A stretch of DNA of 64,000 nucleotides from an uncultured Faecalibacterium sp. (lineage in GTDB: Bacteria; Bacillota; Clostridia; Oscillospirales; Ruminococcaceae): the NCBI GenBank assembly GCA_934518555.1, contig CAKSXW010000001.1, forward strand, positions 20,528 through 84,527, read 5' to 3'. Below are positions 17,194-26,589 of this stretch, piece after piece. The translations under genes were made by a program, and so were the position numbers. Position 1 is the first letter of the stretch. Each line of letters starts with the position of its first letter. The notes beneath the pieces were generated by a model. That model saw nothing but the letters and a program-made list of their open reading frames with translations. It did not search any database and had not been told where the DNA came from.

Positions 17194-19396
17194 CGAGGAC
17201 ACTCCTTTCCGCCATCCAAATGGCATCTCTCATGACATCGGCTGCCGTGTGAGTATCATCCACCGTCACATACTGGACGATGGTCACTCCACCAGAGCCA
17301 GAGCCAGGGTCACGGCCGCTGCCGGGGTCCGGTGCGGGGGCAGGGTCCGGGCCTGGATCCGATGGCGGCGTGGGGGTGTTGGGGGTGTCGATGGTAGTGG
17401 ACGCCCCTCGCTTGTTCAGGGCCGCCACGGTCCTGCCCAGGGTCACCAGCAAGGCGGCAAGGCCTGCTGCCGCCACAGCGGCCAGGGCAATGCCGATCCC
17501 CGGGATGGAGGACAGGGTGGCCACCACCGCCGAGATCACGCCGGACAGGGCCGTGCCAATGGTGCCCACCATACCGCCAATGGCAGCGAACAGCTGGGGG
17601 AAAAAGGCTGTGATGCCGCCGGACAGGGAGCTGCCCAGCAGGGTCGCCAGGCCTTTTAAGGAGGGGATGGCCCCCTGGAGAGCCTGGCCGATGCTGCCCA
17701 GGCAGGCAGACACCTTCCCGGCCAGGGGTGCCAGATTCTTGCCAAGGCCCTCACCGATGGTCTGGGCCACGGTCTTGCCCAGGCTGAACACGCCAGCCCA
17801 TCCCTTGGTGCTGTAGGCGTCGTTCAGGGCCGTCAGCAGGCCGGTGATGGTATCGTCGGCCCACTTCTTTTGCCCGGAGCTCATCCCGTTGTACAGGCTC
17901 TCCAGCACAAACTCGCCTACACCGGCCCAGTTCTTGCTCTTGATCGCCGTGACCAGGTTTTTCACCGAACCGATGGGGCCGTCGTTGATCAGCTTCTGGA
18001 CGTTTCCGGACAGGGTTGCAAAGGGCTGCGCCACACTGTCGGCGGCCTTCTGGGCTGCCGACTGCAGGGCCGGGACGCCCTGGGTGATGCCCTCTGCAAA
18101 CTGCTCCATCATCTCCGGCATCCACTTGTCATCCCCGGCCAGTGGCCCCTCGTCCGGGGTGGTGTGATGCAGGAACTTTGCCACGGCCCCGGCTGCCTCC
18201 TTGGCGGCGTTGCCCACCGCCGACAGCTTGTCCCGGATGCCCTGGACGAAGTTGGTGATGATGTGATGGCCCCAGGTCAGGGCCTCCTGGGCCAGCTGCA
18301 GAGCCTTTTCGGCCACCACCTGCCCCACCTGGAGCATGGCCCGGCCAGCTTCCGGTGCGTTTTCCACCAGAGCCTTCGCCAGGGCCACTACCACCTTGGC
18401 AGCCGCCAGGGCGATCCGGGGCAGGTTGTCCACCAGAGCTGTGGCCAGGTTGACCACCAGCTGCCCACCGACGGCCACGATCTTGTCGGCGTTCTGCTCC
18501 AGATATCCAGCCAGGCCGGTGAGCATCTGGGTGGCACTGCCAGCCAGCTTCGGCACCTCCTGGACCAGACGTCCGGCAAAATCCGATGCGATGTCCACAG
18601 CGGCACTGGCCATGCCGGCAAGCCCTCCGCTGCGGAAGCCGTCGGTCAGGGCCGTCATGCCCTCTGTTACATAGGGCAGCACCTGGGCCCCCAGGGCATT
18701 TTTGAAGCCTGTGCCAATGGTGGTCAGGTCCTGCAAAGCGTCCTTGAAGCTGGCAGAGGCTGCCACCGCCTCATCGCTCATCACACCGCCCAGGTCGTTG
18801 ACAGCCTGCTTCATGGCGGCTGTATCCTCTGCACTGGTGTTCAGCAGAGGGCCCAGCTCCTGGGCGGCCTTGCCCAGCAGGGTGGTGGCGATGTTGGTGC
18901 GCTCGGCACCTGCTTCCATCCCCTGCAAGCCGGTGACGACAGCAGCAAAGACCTCCTCGGTGGACATGGAGGCTACCTGGTCCATGCTCAGACCCACCGC
19001 CTGGAAGGCAGCCACCTGATCCTCTGAGCCGTCGGCCACCGCCTTGGTCAGGGTTTTCATGCCGCCCTTCAGGGAGTCGATGGAGGCTCCGCAATGGCCC
19101 AGTACAGCATCCCACTCCTGGTATGCCTTTGCACTGATGCCCAGTTTCTGGCTCTGCTTGTCGATGGTGTCGCCTACGCTGGCTACGTTGTCTGCAAAGC
19201 CAAACAGTGCGGTACCGGCAGCGGCGATGCCGGCCGCTGCACCAGCCGCAAATTTTGCGGCACCGGATACCAGCTTGCCCAGCTTATCCTGGGTGCTTTG
19301 GGCCGCTTTGTCGGTTTTCCCCAGGCTTTTTTCGGCCTCGGAGCTATCGATCAGGATGGATCCGAAAAGCCGGAAGATCTCAGTCCCACTGGCCAT
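17183..19396 (-). CDS. Phage tail tape measure protein
   Basis: 737 residues from ATG 19396. The N-terminus is coiled-coil (SSEAEKSLGKTDKAAQ). The central region has several long hydrophobic helices (about 35-60, 260-290, 530-640), as in tape measure proteins that set tail length and help DNA entry. The C-terminus is Pro/Asp-rich low complexity (PDPAPAPDPGSGRDPGSG) before a final VTVDDTHTAADVMRDAIW segment. It directly follows the frameshifted chaperone genes, a diagnostic siphophage order. Confidence 0.88.
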   Translation of the reverse strand: MASGTEIFRLFGSILIDSSEAEKSLGKTDKAAQSTQDKLGKLVSGAAKFAAGAAAGIAAAGTALFGFADNVASVGDTIDKQSQKLGISAKAYQEWDAVLGHCGASIDSLKGGMKTLTKAVADGSEDQVAAFQAVGLSMDQVASMSTEEVFAAVVTGLQGMEAGAERTNIATTLLGKAAQELGPLLNTSAEDTAAMKQAVNDLGGVMSDEAVAASASFKDALQDLTTIGTGFKNALGAQVLPYVTEGMTALTDGFRSGGLAGMASAAVDIASDFAGRLVQEVPKLAGSATQMLTGLAGYLEQNADKIVAVGGQLVVNLATALVDNLPRIALAAAKVVVALAKALVENAPEAGRAMLQVGQVVAEKALQLAQEALTWGHHIITNFVQGIRDKLSAVGNAAKEAAGAVAKFLHHTTPDEGPLAGDDKWMPEMMEQFAEGITQGVPALQSAAQKAADSVAQPFATLSGNVQKLINDGPIGSVKNLVTAIKSKNWAGVGEFVLESLYNGMSSGQKKWADDTITGLLTALNDAYSTKGWAGVFSLGKTVAQTIGEGLGKNLAPLAGKVSACLGSIGQALQGAIPSLKGLATLLGSSLSGGITAFFPQLFAAIGGMVGTIGTALSGVISAVVATLSSIPGIGIALAAVAAAGLAALLVTLGRTVAALNKRGASTTIDTPNTPTPPSDPGPDPAPAPDPGSGRDPGSGSGGVTIVQYVTVDDTHTAADVMRDAIWMAERSVLVGV

Positions 19397-19673
19397 CGCC
19401 TGCCTCCTTCCATGTCAGATCCATCAGCTGCCGGCAGTCGTCGCAGATGTCCTTGACGCTGCGGATCGGCTGGCGGACCGGTGTAGTGGCCTTGTCGAAA
19501 GCCTTGTACTCGGGGTACTGGTCCTCGTAGCGGAGATACCAGCGCAGACGCTTTTCCTCCTGCTCGATCAGCTCCATCATGCGCCGGATATGCCGGACCG
19601 CCTCGGTCCAAGTCCAATCCTCCAAAAAGGACAGGTTGCCTCCATACCGGTGCAACAGCGCATCGATGATCAC
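19380..19673 (-). CDS. Tail assembly chaperone, frameshift (GT) part
   Basis: 97 codons in the -1 frame relative to the preceding ORF. It has a poor start of its own (GTG 19673) and is open upstream to the T7 slippery run at 19700-19706. It is therefore expected mainly as the C-terminal extension of the 116-residue protein. Its Trp/Tyr-rich sequence (RLRWYLRYEDQYPEY) resembles other gpGT-type T domains that recruit tail tube protein to the tape measure. It overlaps the tape measure start by 17 bp. Confidence 0.75.
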   Translation of the reverse strand: MIIDALLHRYGGNLSFLEDWTWTEAVRHIRRMMELIEQEEKRLRWYLRYEDQYPEYKAFDKATTPVRQPIRSVKDICDDCRQLMDLTWKEAGDGQWD

Positions 19674-20020
19674 ATCCGCATGATGTGCTTGACTTTGATA
19701 AAAAAACTCAGCAGGTCGTTTTCTTCCGTCAGCTGGATCACGGCATCGGCCAGCTGGTTCAGATCCATGGCCCGCACCGCATCCCCGTTGGGCTGCTCCA
19801 GCGGACCTGCCAGGAAGTGGAAGATCAGCCGCTCGCCGTCCTTGCTGTCAATGGCCTGCTCCAGGCACCCACCCAGAAAGCGGATGCCTGCGGCACTTTT
19901 TGCCTCGTCCGTCTCGGCGTTGGAGAGGGCCTCGATAAGTTCGTTGATAGGCCCGGTCAGGTCCATGGCCCGCAGCACTCGCAGGGCCGGAAAGATGTCG
20001 CTGCCATTCAGTTTACGCAT
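19670..20020 (-). CDS. Tail assembly chaperone, upstream (G) part
   Basis: 116 residues from ATG 20020, small and acidic. It is encoded between the major tail protein and the tape measure, the usual place of G/GT chaperones. Near its end the codons AGT TTT TTT ATC (read leftward) form a -1 slippery site, after which the frame runs into the 97-codon downstream ORF. The unshifted product ends 12 codons later. Confidence 0.75.
   Translation of the reverse strand: MRKLNGSDIFPALRVLRAMDLTGPINELIEALSNAETDEAKSAAGIRFLGGCLEQAIDSKDGERLIFHFLAGPLEQPNGDAVRAMDLNQLADAVIQLTEENDLLSFFIKVKHIMRM
19700..19706 (-). promoter_or_regulatory. Programmed -1 ribosomal frameshift site (T TTT TTT)
   Basis: Seven T on the minus strand in the X XXY YYZ register of the upstream frame. 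The shifted frame reads Tyr-Gln-Ser-Gln-Ala-His-His and on into the T part without a stop. Confidence 0.75.
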
Positions 20021-20023
20021 TGC

Positions 20024-20638
20024 TTATGCCTCCGAAATCGTAGGATAGTAGATCTTAAAGGGCGGAGTGTCCGGTTCCTCCAGACTGTAGTGGGCCGTCA
20101 GGGTCAGGGCCAGGGTGCCCTCCTCACCGTCCTTGGGGTTGACAGAAAGGTCCGCCGTGTTGAAAGCGTTGAAAATGGTGATCACCACAGGCTTCTCGCT
20201 GCCGCTGATGCGGCCGATGTAACTCAGGCTGCCGATGTAGTCCCCATCCTCCAGCACCGCCTTGGGGGTAATGGTCGTGTAGTCCTGCCCTGCAGTGCTG
20301 TCACCGGCAGACAGCTTGGCAGCTGCCAGCGAGAGCCGGAGGTTTTCGGCCGTGATCTCCTTCACGGTGGTCTGGAGGTTGGCAGCCCAGCTATCCAGGA
20401 TCCAGTTGCCCTTGGTGTTCTCAGCCACGCCATCAATGTCCAGGTAGTGGCCGTTTTTGGTGGCGGTAAAGGTACTGCCGCCGGAGGTAGCCCCCAGGAT
20501 CTTCTTGGCGGTCTTGGCAGTCTCATAGGTATCCTTAGACGGATCATAGTCCTTGACCAGGATGCCGGCACCCAGCAGCAGGTGGGCCTTGGTCTCGGAG
20601 GTCTGACCGGTCATGCGCTTATGGTTAAAAAGACTCAT
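20024..20638 (-). CDS. Major tail tube protein
   Basis: 204 residues. Position upstream of the chaperones, size and strand-rich sequence (alternating hydrophobic strands, final FKIYYPTISEA) fit siphophage tail tube proteins. It would polymerise into the tail tube. No Ig-like C-terminal addition is present. Confidence 0.75.
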   Translation of the reverse strand: MSLFNHKRMTGQTSETKAHLLLGAGILVKDYDPSKDTYETAKTAKKILGATSGGSTFTATKNGHYLDIDGVAENTKGNWILDSWAANLQTTVKEITAENLRLSLAAAKLSAGDSTAGQDYTTITPKAVLEDGDYIGSLSYIGRISGSEKPVVITIFNAFNTADLSVNPKDGEEGTLALTLTAHYSLEEPDTPPFKIYYPTISEA

Positions 20639-20641
20639 GTG

Positions 20642-21019
20642 TTAGCCTCCTCTAGTAGTAAACTCAAAGGTGACAAGCCGACGATAGACCGTCTTGTCAC
20701 TGTCCTCAACCGGAGCACTCCGGCCGGAATACAGCCAGTAAAAAAGCGCATCCGAGCAGGACGCAAAGTCGTCCAGCCCGGTGCGTAGCTTTTCGGCCAG
20801 GGCATCCACCTCACTGGCAGAGGTGGTGCCTGCCACGATGCAGGACAGCGTGCCGTGCACAGCGTCCTCTGCGCCCCAGATGGTGGCGGTATAGCTGATG
20901 CGAGGGTAGCTGGCGGCAGCACTGCGGGTGTAAAACACACTGGTCTCAGCCAGGCCGGTCACCTCTGCGATCTTTGTGCCAACGGCTCGCTTAAAGAGCT
21001 CAAACGTCTGGTCACTCAT
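20642..21019 (-). CDS. Tail terminator / minor tail protein
   Basis: 125 residues, with an N-terminal helix (FELFKRAVGTKIAEVTGL) and mixed strands (YPRISYTATIWG). The place between the HK97 gp10-like and tail tube genes is that of tail terminator or completion proteins that cap the tube. Its start overlaps the preceding gene by 8 bp. Confidence 0.6.
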   Translation of the reverse strand: MSDQTFELFKRAVGTKIAEVTGLAETSVFYTRSAAASYPRISYTATIWGAEDAVHGTLSCIVAGTTSASEVDALAEKLRTGLDDFASCSDALFYWLYSGRSAPVEDSDKTVYRRLVTFEFTTRGG

Positions 21020-21470
21020 CCGGCTGCATCTCCTCCTCGTTGATCAGGCCCAGGGCCCGGTTCTCGTCCTCCACCGCCGAAAGGTAGTGCCCTTCGATGA
21101 TGCGGATCTGGTCGATGTTGTCCTGCACAGCGGACCGCAGGATGCCACGGCGTGGCTGTCCGCCCTCGCCAAGCTCCTGCAGCACGCCATACCAGGTGTT
21201 GTGCTTGATGCCCACCTGAAGGTCGGTCTCTCGCTTTCGCACCCAGTAGGAAAAAGCCCCGCTTTTTCCGTAAAAGCGGGACTTCAGAGTCAGGCGGCCC
21301 ATGTGAGGCCGGGCCTGTGATGCCTGACGGCACCACCGCACCACGACTTTGCCTACATCTCGCAGGGCTGCCCGGCTCAATTCCCGGATGGTGTACTGGG
21401 TGCGGTCGATCTCAGACTGGTAGGTGATGCCGTTCTTGGTGATCTTCATGCCGGAGGGTGGGTTTGCCAC
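21012..21470 (-). CDS. HK97 gp10-like head-tail joining protein
   Basis: 152 residues from GTG 21470. Basic region with RELSRAALRDVGKVVVRWCRQ, then a strand-rich KSRFYGKSGAFSYWVRKRETDLQVGI segment and GVLQELG, the core pattern of HK97 gp10-like proteins at the head-tail interface. Its place after the head-closure gene agrees. Confidence 0.75.
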   Translation of the reverse strand: MANPPSGMKITKNGITYQSEIDRTQYTIRELSRAALRDVGKVVVRWCRQASQARPHMGRLTLKSRFYGKSGAFSYWVRKRETDLQVGIKHNTWYGVLQELGEGGQPRRGILRSAVQDNIDQIRIIEGHYLSAVEDENRALGLINEEEMQPDE

Positions 21471-21471
21471 G

Positions 21472-21777
21472 TCAGTCGCCCCCCTTGCGCTGGCAGTGCA
21501 GCTCGATGAAATCTCCGGACAAGTAGGTGCGAATGACGGTGTACTGGACGCCGTTCACACGCACTTTCTGCTGCCCGGCATACTCCTGCTCATAGAGCCG
21601 GAGCACCACCTCAGGACGGTACTCGGTGTTGGCCGCCTGGTAAAATTCCGCTGCCGTCACGCTGGACAGGGTGGCGATCACCTGGGTCTCATGGCGCAGG
21701 GTGCGCTGCTCGTGGTCCTCTGTCTGCTGGTACTCCTCGGCGATCAGGGTAACATCAACGTACCGCTGCATGGCCAT
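21472..21777 (-). CDS. Head-closure / head-tail adaptor protein
   Basis: 101 residues. The closing KVRVNGVQYTVIRTYLSGDFIELHCQRKG is typical of SPP1 gp16-like head-tail adaptors (Phage_H_T_join), which close the portal after packaging. It overlaps the connector gene by 23 bp. Confidence 0.7.
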   Translation of the reverse strand: MAMQRYVDVTLIAEEYQQTEDHEQRTLRHETQVIATLSSVTAAEFYQAANTEYRPEVVLRLYEQEYAGQQKVRVNGVQYTVIRTYLSGDFIELHCQRKGGD

Positions 21778-22051
21778 CCCCCCAATCTGTATACCCGGTG
21801 GCGCACATCAGCTGAGCTTTCTGCTCATCGTAGGAGGCCTTGAGCCGGTCATACTGGTCCGCCTCCCCAAAGTTGGCTTTACAGTAGGTGATCACCGCTC
21901 GCTCCACCAGCGGTGACGCAACGTTTTCGCCGGTTTTCACTCCTGCCAGCTGCAGATCCGCGGTGCCGGCAGCCACCAGGTCCTGCAGCTCCGCATCGAA
22001 TACCGAGGTGGTGATCCGGAGGGCCAGTTTGACCTTATCCAGCAGCTCCAT
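21755..22051 (-). CDS. Head-tail connector (gp6-like)
   Basis: 98 residues, mainly helical: LLDKVKLALRITTSVFDAELQDLVAAGTADL near the start and AVITYCKANFG in the middle. This is the pattern of Gp6/gp15-like connector proteins that stack below the portal. It is the first gene after the capsid. Confidence 0.75.
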   Translation of the reverse strand: MELLDKVKLALRITTSVFDAELQDLVAAGTADLQLAGVKTGENVASPLVERAVITYCKANFGEADQYDRLKASYDEQKAQLMCATGYTDWGDGHAAVR

Positions 22052-22065
22052 TACGACAGCTCCCT

Positions 22066-23202
22066 TCAGGCGATCGTGATCTCGGCAAAGGCCTTGTCGT
22101 CGATCAGTGCGCTTTCGCCCCGGGCGTAGCCGCTCATGATGTTGACGTGCTTTGCGATGTCACGGTCGGTCTCGATCATGATGTCCTGCACCATGTTGCA
22201 GGTGACCTTGGTGGGGTCGCCGATCAACAGCTTGTCATCCGCCACGGCGTCCTCGATCTTGATCTGAGCGCCCAGCACCACGCCCTCGGCACCAGCCTGC
22301 ATGGAGGGCTGGAAGATGGGGCGGCCGGTGGTATCCACCATGGACACCAGGCGGTTGTAGATGGTGGACCGGGTCGCATAGACCACCACCTTGGAGGCCC
22401 GCTTGAGGGTGCCAAAGGCCTTGGTCAGGTCTGCGTAGGTCAGGCCCTTGGCAGCTGCCACAGCTACCTTGTTGCCCTCTGCCAGGCCGCCCTCGATGGC
22501 GGTCACGGTGTGGGATGCCATGGCCTCGCTGATGCCGTTGGCGATCTCCTGGGTCAGGTACTTCTCAAAGGCAGGGATGGCCATGGACTGCAGCGCATAG
22601 CTGATCTTGATGGTCTTGGAAAAGTCCTTGCCGGACAGGGTCACCTTCACAAAGGTGTTCTGCTCGTCATCGTTGGCGGCGTTCTCGGCCACCTGCTTGG
22701 CAGCACCGGCGGTGACGGCAGTGTGCTTGGCAATGTCGATGATGGTGCCGGTGCGGAGAACGGTAATGTCGCCCATGATGGCGTGCTGGCCGCTGACCAG
22801 GTCCCAGATCTCGTTCAGCAGGGTGGTGGGCACCACCACACCGGTGGTGGCGGTGGTGGCGGTATAGGCGGCACGGGTCTCTGCATCCAGGTCCCGGCCC
22901 ATCAGGTCACAGATGTAGGCCCGGCGATACTCGGCGCTGTCCACCGTCATGGCCTGCCGCTGTGCCTGGGCCGCCGGGACACCCAGCTGGCCTGCCTCCG
23001 CAAAGCTGCGGACCATGGTGCCGCCGCCTGCTGCCACCTGGGCCCGGGCCTGGGCGTTGGCCTGGGCCTGCTGGCGCAGCTGGATCTCCTCGGTGTGCAG
23101 CTGGCGCATCTCCTGCAGCAGTGCAGGCAGGTCGGCACCTTCGGCCTCCATCTCAGCCAGGATCTGGGTGCGGCGCGCTTCGATCTCTTCAATAGTGTGC
23201 AT
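22066..23202 (-). CDS. HK97-type major capsid protein
   Basis: 378 residues from ATG 23202 (GGAGGT 6 nt upstream; the in-frame TTG at 23208 is too close). The N-terminal ~90 residues are a charged Gln/Ala-rich coiled coil (EEIQLRQQAQANAQARAQ), the delta scaffold normally removed by the protease. The HK97 fold follows, with GVVVPTTLLNEIWDL, KTIKISYALQSM and FGTLKRASKVVVYATRS. It forms the icosahedral shell. Confidence 0.88.
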   Translation of the reverse strand: MHTIEEIEARRTQILAEMEAEGADLPALLQEMRQLHTEEIQLRQQAQANAQARAQVAAGGGTMVRSFAEAGQLGVPAAQAQRQAMTVDSAEYRRAYICDLMGRDLDAETRAAYTATTATTGVVVPTTLLNEIWDLVSGQHAIMGDITVLRTGTIIDIAKHTAVTAGAAKQVAENAANDDEQNTFVKVTLSGKDFSKTIKISYALQSMAIPAFEKYLTQEIANGISEAMASHTVTAIEGGLAEGNKVAVAAAKGLTYADLTKAFGTLKRASKVVVYATRSTIYNRLVSMVDTTGRPIFQPSMQAGAEGVVLGAQIKIEDAVADDKLLIGDPTKVTCNMVQDIMIETDRDIAKHVNIMSGYARGESALIDDKAFAEITIA

Positions 23203-23204
23203 GG

Positions 23205-23786
23205 TCAAACCTCCGATAAAATTTTGATCTTGAGTTTCAGGGCTGCACGCTTTTCAGCCTCCGCCTTTGCCTTTTCGGCCTCTGCCGAAAAGTAGCTGCG
23301 TGCAGAGATATCCGTTGCATCATAGGCAGGCCGGTCCACGGCTGCCACATCAAACAGACGCTTGATCCCGATGATGCGCCGGGTATGCGTATCGCTGTTG
23401 TAGGCGTCCTCCGACACCACAAAAGCGAAACTCATCTTGTCGATATAGCCGCCCTTGATCTCCTCGTAGAGGCGGCGGCCCTCCTCGGTGCCGGACAGAT
23501 CTGCGGTGACCTTCAGGCCCCGGCTGTCCACCGAGAGGGTCAGGGTGCCGTTTTTGGTCCGGGCCACCGGCTTGCCCCCATGGTTGTAGTTCATCACCAC
23601 ATCCTGCATCTCGGTGGAGGCAAAGGCCGTGGAGGCGATCTCCTCCTTGTAGTCCACACCCTCCACGCTGTACAGCACCGTAGGGGTGTCAAACACGGCA
23701 GCGTAGCCTTCCACCACGGCCTTATTTTCGCCGTCGGCGGCTCGCAGCTCCACAAAGCTCCGGTATTCACGGTCTTTACTGATCAT
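23205..23786 (-). CDS. HK97-family prohead protease
   Basis: 193 residues. Assemblin-type protease motifs: VVEGYAAVFDTPT near 25, MNYNHGGKPVART near 65 (catalytic His), IKGGYIDKMSFAFVV near 110 (catalytic Ser). It would remove the capsid delta domain during maturation. The start overlaps the portal stop by 4 bp and it lies immediately before the capsid gene. Confidence 0.85.
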   Translation of the reverse strand: MISKDREYRSFVELRAADGENKAVVEGYAAVFDTPTVLYSVEGVDYKEEIASTAFASTEMQDVVMNYNHGGKPVARTKNGTLTLSVDSRGLKVTADLSGTEEGRRLYEEIKGGYIDKMSFAFVVSEDAYNSDTHTRRIIGIKRLFDVAAVDRPAYDATDISARSYFSAEAEKAKAEAEKRAALKLKIKILSEV

Positions 23787-24937
23787 TGGGGTTCCTCCTC
23801 CATGCTTGCTTTTTTGTACTCGCCCCGGCAGATGAACACCTTGCCCTTGCCATCCGGCAGCGGCGGCAGATTCCAGATCTCTCGCACCTCATCCGGGCAC
23901 ATATAGCCCCGGTCGATGGAGGCATTGGAGATCTCCATCTTGTCCTTGTTGGACATATACTGCAGACGGTTTGAGGTAGCCATGATGTAGCTGCCGTGGG
24001 CCCGTTCGTTGGTGGAAAAGGCCATCTTGGTCAGCACATCACTGAGCTGGACGGCAAAGGGCTCAACGGCTCCCTCGTAGAATGCTGTCCAGGCGTCGCC
24101 AAAGGCCTTGTTCTGCAGAATGTCCTCGTTGACACCAAAATACTCGAAGATGTTGGTGCGGATGAGCTGCATCTGGTCGGCATCCACCACAAAGGGCGTA
24201 CTCCGGACCTGCTGGATCTCGGTGTAGTTGTTGGGGAACAGCAGCAGGCCGCCGCCGTCTCCGCTGAGATTTTCCCGGGTGAACCGCTTGCGCTCCTGGG
24301 TCAGGTCCTCCGCTTTCTGGAAGTTGTTGAGCTTTGCCATAAAGCGGTAGGTGGCACTGGACTTCACGGCCTCCGAGATGCCCTGGTTCTGGACGGTGAT
24401 CAGCTCCATGGTATGGAGCAGAGCCTTGTTGTCTGAACCGAAAAAGTCACTCTCGTACTGGTACCGGGTCATGATGCCGCACCGATCGTACTGGATGGCA
24501 GCGGTGCTGCCGTCGCTGAACCGATACCGCAGCCAGGCCTGGCCCTGGTACTGCTCGATGGTGCAGCGGCTGGGCAGGATGGGAAAAAATCCGGTGATCC
24601 GGTCGGCGTCTCCCAGCACCGGCACGATAAAAGCCGTGCCCTGCATATCCAGGATGGTGGACAGCCGATACAAAAACTGCCCCCAGGTCTGCCACTCGTT
24701 GGGGCCGTACTGGAGGCGTGTCTGCAGCTCCGGTTTGCCGGAGCCCTTTGCACAGATGGAGAGCTTGCTGATGTGGGTAGCCTTTGCGTGGATCACTGCA
24801 CGGACCAGCTCGGACTCGTACAGCTGCCCATCCCAGGACGTAAAGGCCGGGGTGTACCCGGTCAGCATCTTGAAGTACCCCTCCGCCCTCCCGGAAGGGG
24901 TCGGTCTCCGACCAAAGATCTTGTCAAATAGTCCCAT
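23783..24937 (-). CDS. Phage portal protein (HK97 type)
   Basis: 384 residues from ATG 24937. MGLFDKIFGRR N-terminus, then ESELVRAVIHAKATHISKL, GPNEWQTWGQFLYRLSTILDM and FEYFGVNEDILQ, which are the hallmarks of the HK97-like portal family. It forms the dodecameric DNA gate at the capsid vertex. A longer frame to 24982 has no ribosome site and overlaps the terminase. Confidence 0.85.
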   Translation of the reverse strand: MGLFDKIFGRRPTPSGRAEGYFKMLTGYTPAFTSWDGQLYESELVRAVIHAKATHISKLSICAKGSGKPELQTRLQYGPNEWQTWGQFLYRLSTILDMQGTAFIVPVLGDADRITGFFPILPSRCTIEQYQGQAWLRYRFSDGSTAAIQYDRCGIMTRYQYESDFFGSDNKALLHTMELITVQNQGISEAVKSSATYRFMAKLNNFQKAEDLTQERKRFTRENLSGDGGGLLLFPNNYTEIQQVRSTPFVVDADQMQLIRTNIFEYFGVNEDILQNKAFGDAWTAFYEGAVEPFAVQLSDVLTKMAFSTNERAHGSYIMATSNRLQYMSNKDKMEISNASIDRGYMCPDEVREIWNLPPLPDGKGKVFICRGEYKKASMEEEPQ

Positions 24938-24939
24938 GT

Positions 24940-26589
24940 TTACTCCTCGTTTTTCAGCTGCTGGCCGATCTCTGCGGCCCACTTCTGGCGGACCGTCATG
25001 GCATCCAGCAGAGCAGCACAGCCGTCGATATGGTCCGTCACGCTGATCTTGACCGGGCGCATCCGTCCGCTGTCCACCTCCACCTTCATGCCAGTGTTCA
25101 GCAGGTGGGCCTTCAGCAGGTCGTTATCTCCAAAATCAAAGATGCCGTCCTTGATCAGGCCCTCGGTCTCCCGGATCACCGGGGTCAGGTTGAAGCCCTG
25201 GAAAACGTCGTCCATCTGGAAGCCATAGGCGGCCATGTCCTGCACCAGATACTGAGCGGTGTACCGGTCGTAGCCGATCTTGAGGGGCAGGATCTCGTAC
25301 TGCTCCACCAGCATCCGGAACCAATCAAAGCAGTCGTGGTAGTCCACAAAGTTCTCGCCGCTGAGGGTCAGCCAGCCTCGCTGCTCATAGATAGCGTAAG
25401 GCAGGCCGTCCCGGGCAGTGGCCTCCTCCAGCTTTTCGGCCGGGAGGAAAAAGTGGGCAAAGACCCTCAGCCGCCCATCCAGCTCGATGACTGCCACGCA
25501 GGCGGTCAGGTCGGTGGTACGGCTCAGGTCGATGCCGCCTACGCAGTAGCTGGAGCGGCAGTCCTCCAGCAGCAGCGGTTCTCCGCTGCACCGGGCCACG
25601 GCCTCGGTGGGCAGCCATGCCTGACTGCTGCTCTGCTTCAGGTTGCAGTACTTGACGATAAACTCGGCCCGCTTGGAGAGGCTGCCCTCGGCAATGGCGA
25701 TCTCCTCCAGCAGGTAGTCCACAGACACGGACACCCCCAGATTGGGATTGCTCTTTCTCAGCTCGTTGATGTCGTTCCACTTGTCGATCTCGTCGATCAT
25801 ATACAAAAAGGGAGCCAGCCTGGTCTCCCGGGAATCTCCCAGCAGAAACCGGGTGGCTCGCTTCATCAGCTCGTCATAGATGCCCTCGTTGACGTAGCCT
25901 GCCGTGCTGATGCTTAAAATCAAAGGCTGCCGCCGGGCACCCAGGGCACTTTTCATGACCTCGTACTGCTTCAGCCCCTGATCCCCCGGCCAGGATGCGA
26001 TCTCATCGCAGACGGTCAGGCTGGGGTTGAAGCCATCGGACTTCTTGGCGTTGAAGGCGATCTTTTTGACGCTGCTGTTGCTACTCTCCACATACAGGTC
26101 CGACTTGCGCCGCTTGATGCGCCGTGCCAGTTCCGGCTCTGCCATGGTGGACTGAAAGAACGCCTCATACACCAGGTCGGCCTGGTCCAGCTTGGGAGCC
26201 ACGCAGTAGGTCTTTGCACCGTACTCGCCGTCAAGGAAGGTGCAGTAGCTGATGATAGCACTGGCAAACAGGGTCTTACCGTTCTTCCGGGCCACAATGA
26301 GCACCACCTCCCGGAACTGTCGATTCCCACTTGCGTCCAGGACGCCGAACACCACCGACACAAAGGCCTTCTGCCACAGCTCCAGCTTGAGGGTGTCAGA
26401 ACGCCCCTCGCTGTGATGGCAGAAGGTCTCAATGTACCGGATCGCCCGGAAGGCTTTTTTCTGGTCAAAGAAAAAGGACTGCTTTTGCAGTCCCTCGATC
26501 AGGTAGCGGTAAAACATCCGGATCCACCTGCCCACCACGATGGTGCCGTTTTCCATGGCCTGATAGTAAGCCAGCAGGTAGTTATCCAT
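24940..26589 (-). CDS. Terminase large subunit (HK97-like, TerL)
   Basis: 549 residues. ATPase motifs: Walker A-like VARKNGKT near 90 and Walker B LTVCDEIASW near 190. The nuclease half begins with GGIDLSRTTDLT near 345 (metal-binding Asp) and includes PLKIGYDRYTAQYLVQDM. It packages DNA into the prohead with the small subunit and portal. The length is normal for the family. The 5' end overlaps the small-subunit gene by 8 bp. Confidence 0.9.
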   Translation of the reverse strand: MDNYLLAYYQAMENGTIVVGRWIRMFYRYLIEGLQKQSFFFDQKKAFRAIRYIETFCHHSEGRSDTLKLELWQKAFVSVVFGVLDASGNRQFREVVLIVARKNGKTLFASAIISYCTFLDGEYGAKTYCVAPKLDQADLVYEAFFQSTMAEPELARRIKRRKSDLYVESSNSSVKKIAFNAKKSDGFNPSLTVCDEIASWPGDQGLKQYEVMKSALGARRQPLILSISTAGYVNEGIYDELMKRATRFLLGDSRETRLAPFLYMIDEIDKWNDINELRKSNPNLGVSVSVDYLLEEIAIAEGSLSKRAEFIVKYCNLKQSSSQAWLPTEAVARCSGEPLLLEDCRSSYCVGGIDLSRTTDLTACVAVIELDGRLRVFAHFFLPAEKLEEATARDGLPYAIYEQRGWLTLSGENFVDYHDCFDWFRMLVEQYEILPLKIGYDRYTAQYLVQDMAAYGFQMDDVFQGFNLTPVIRETEGLIKDGIFDFGDNDLLKAHLLNTGMKVEVDSGRMRPVKISVTDHIDGCAALLDAMTVRQKWAAEIGQQLKNEE

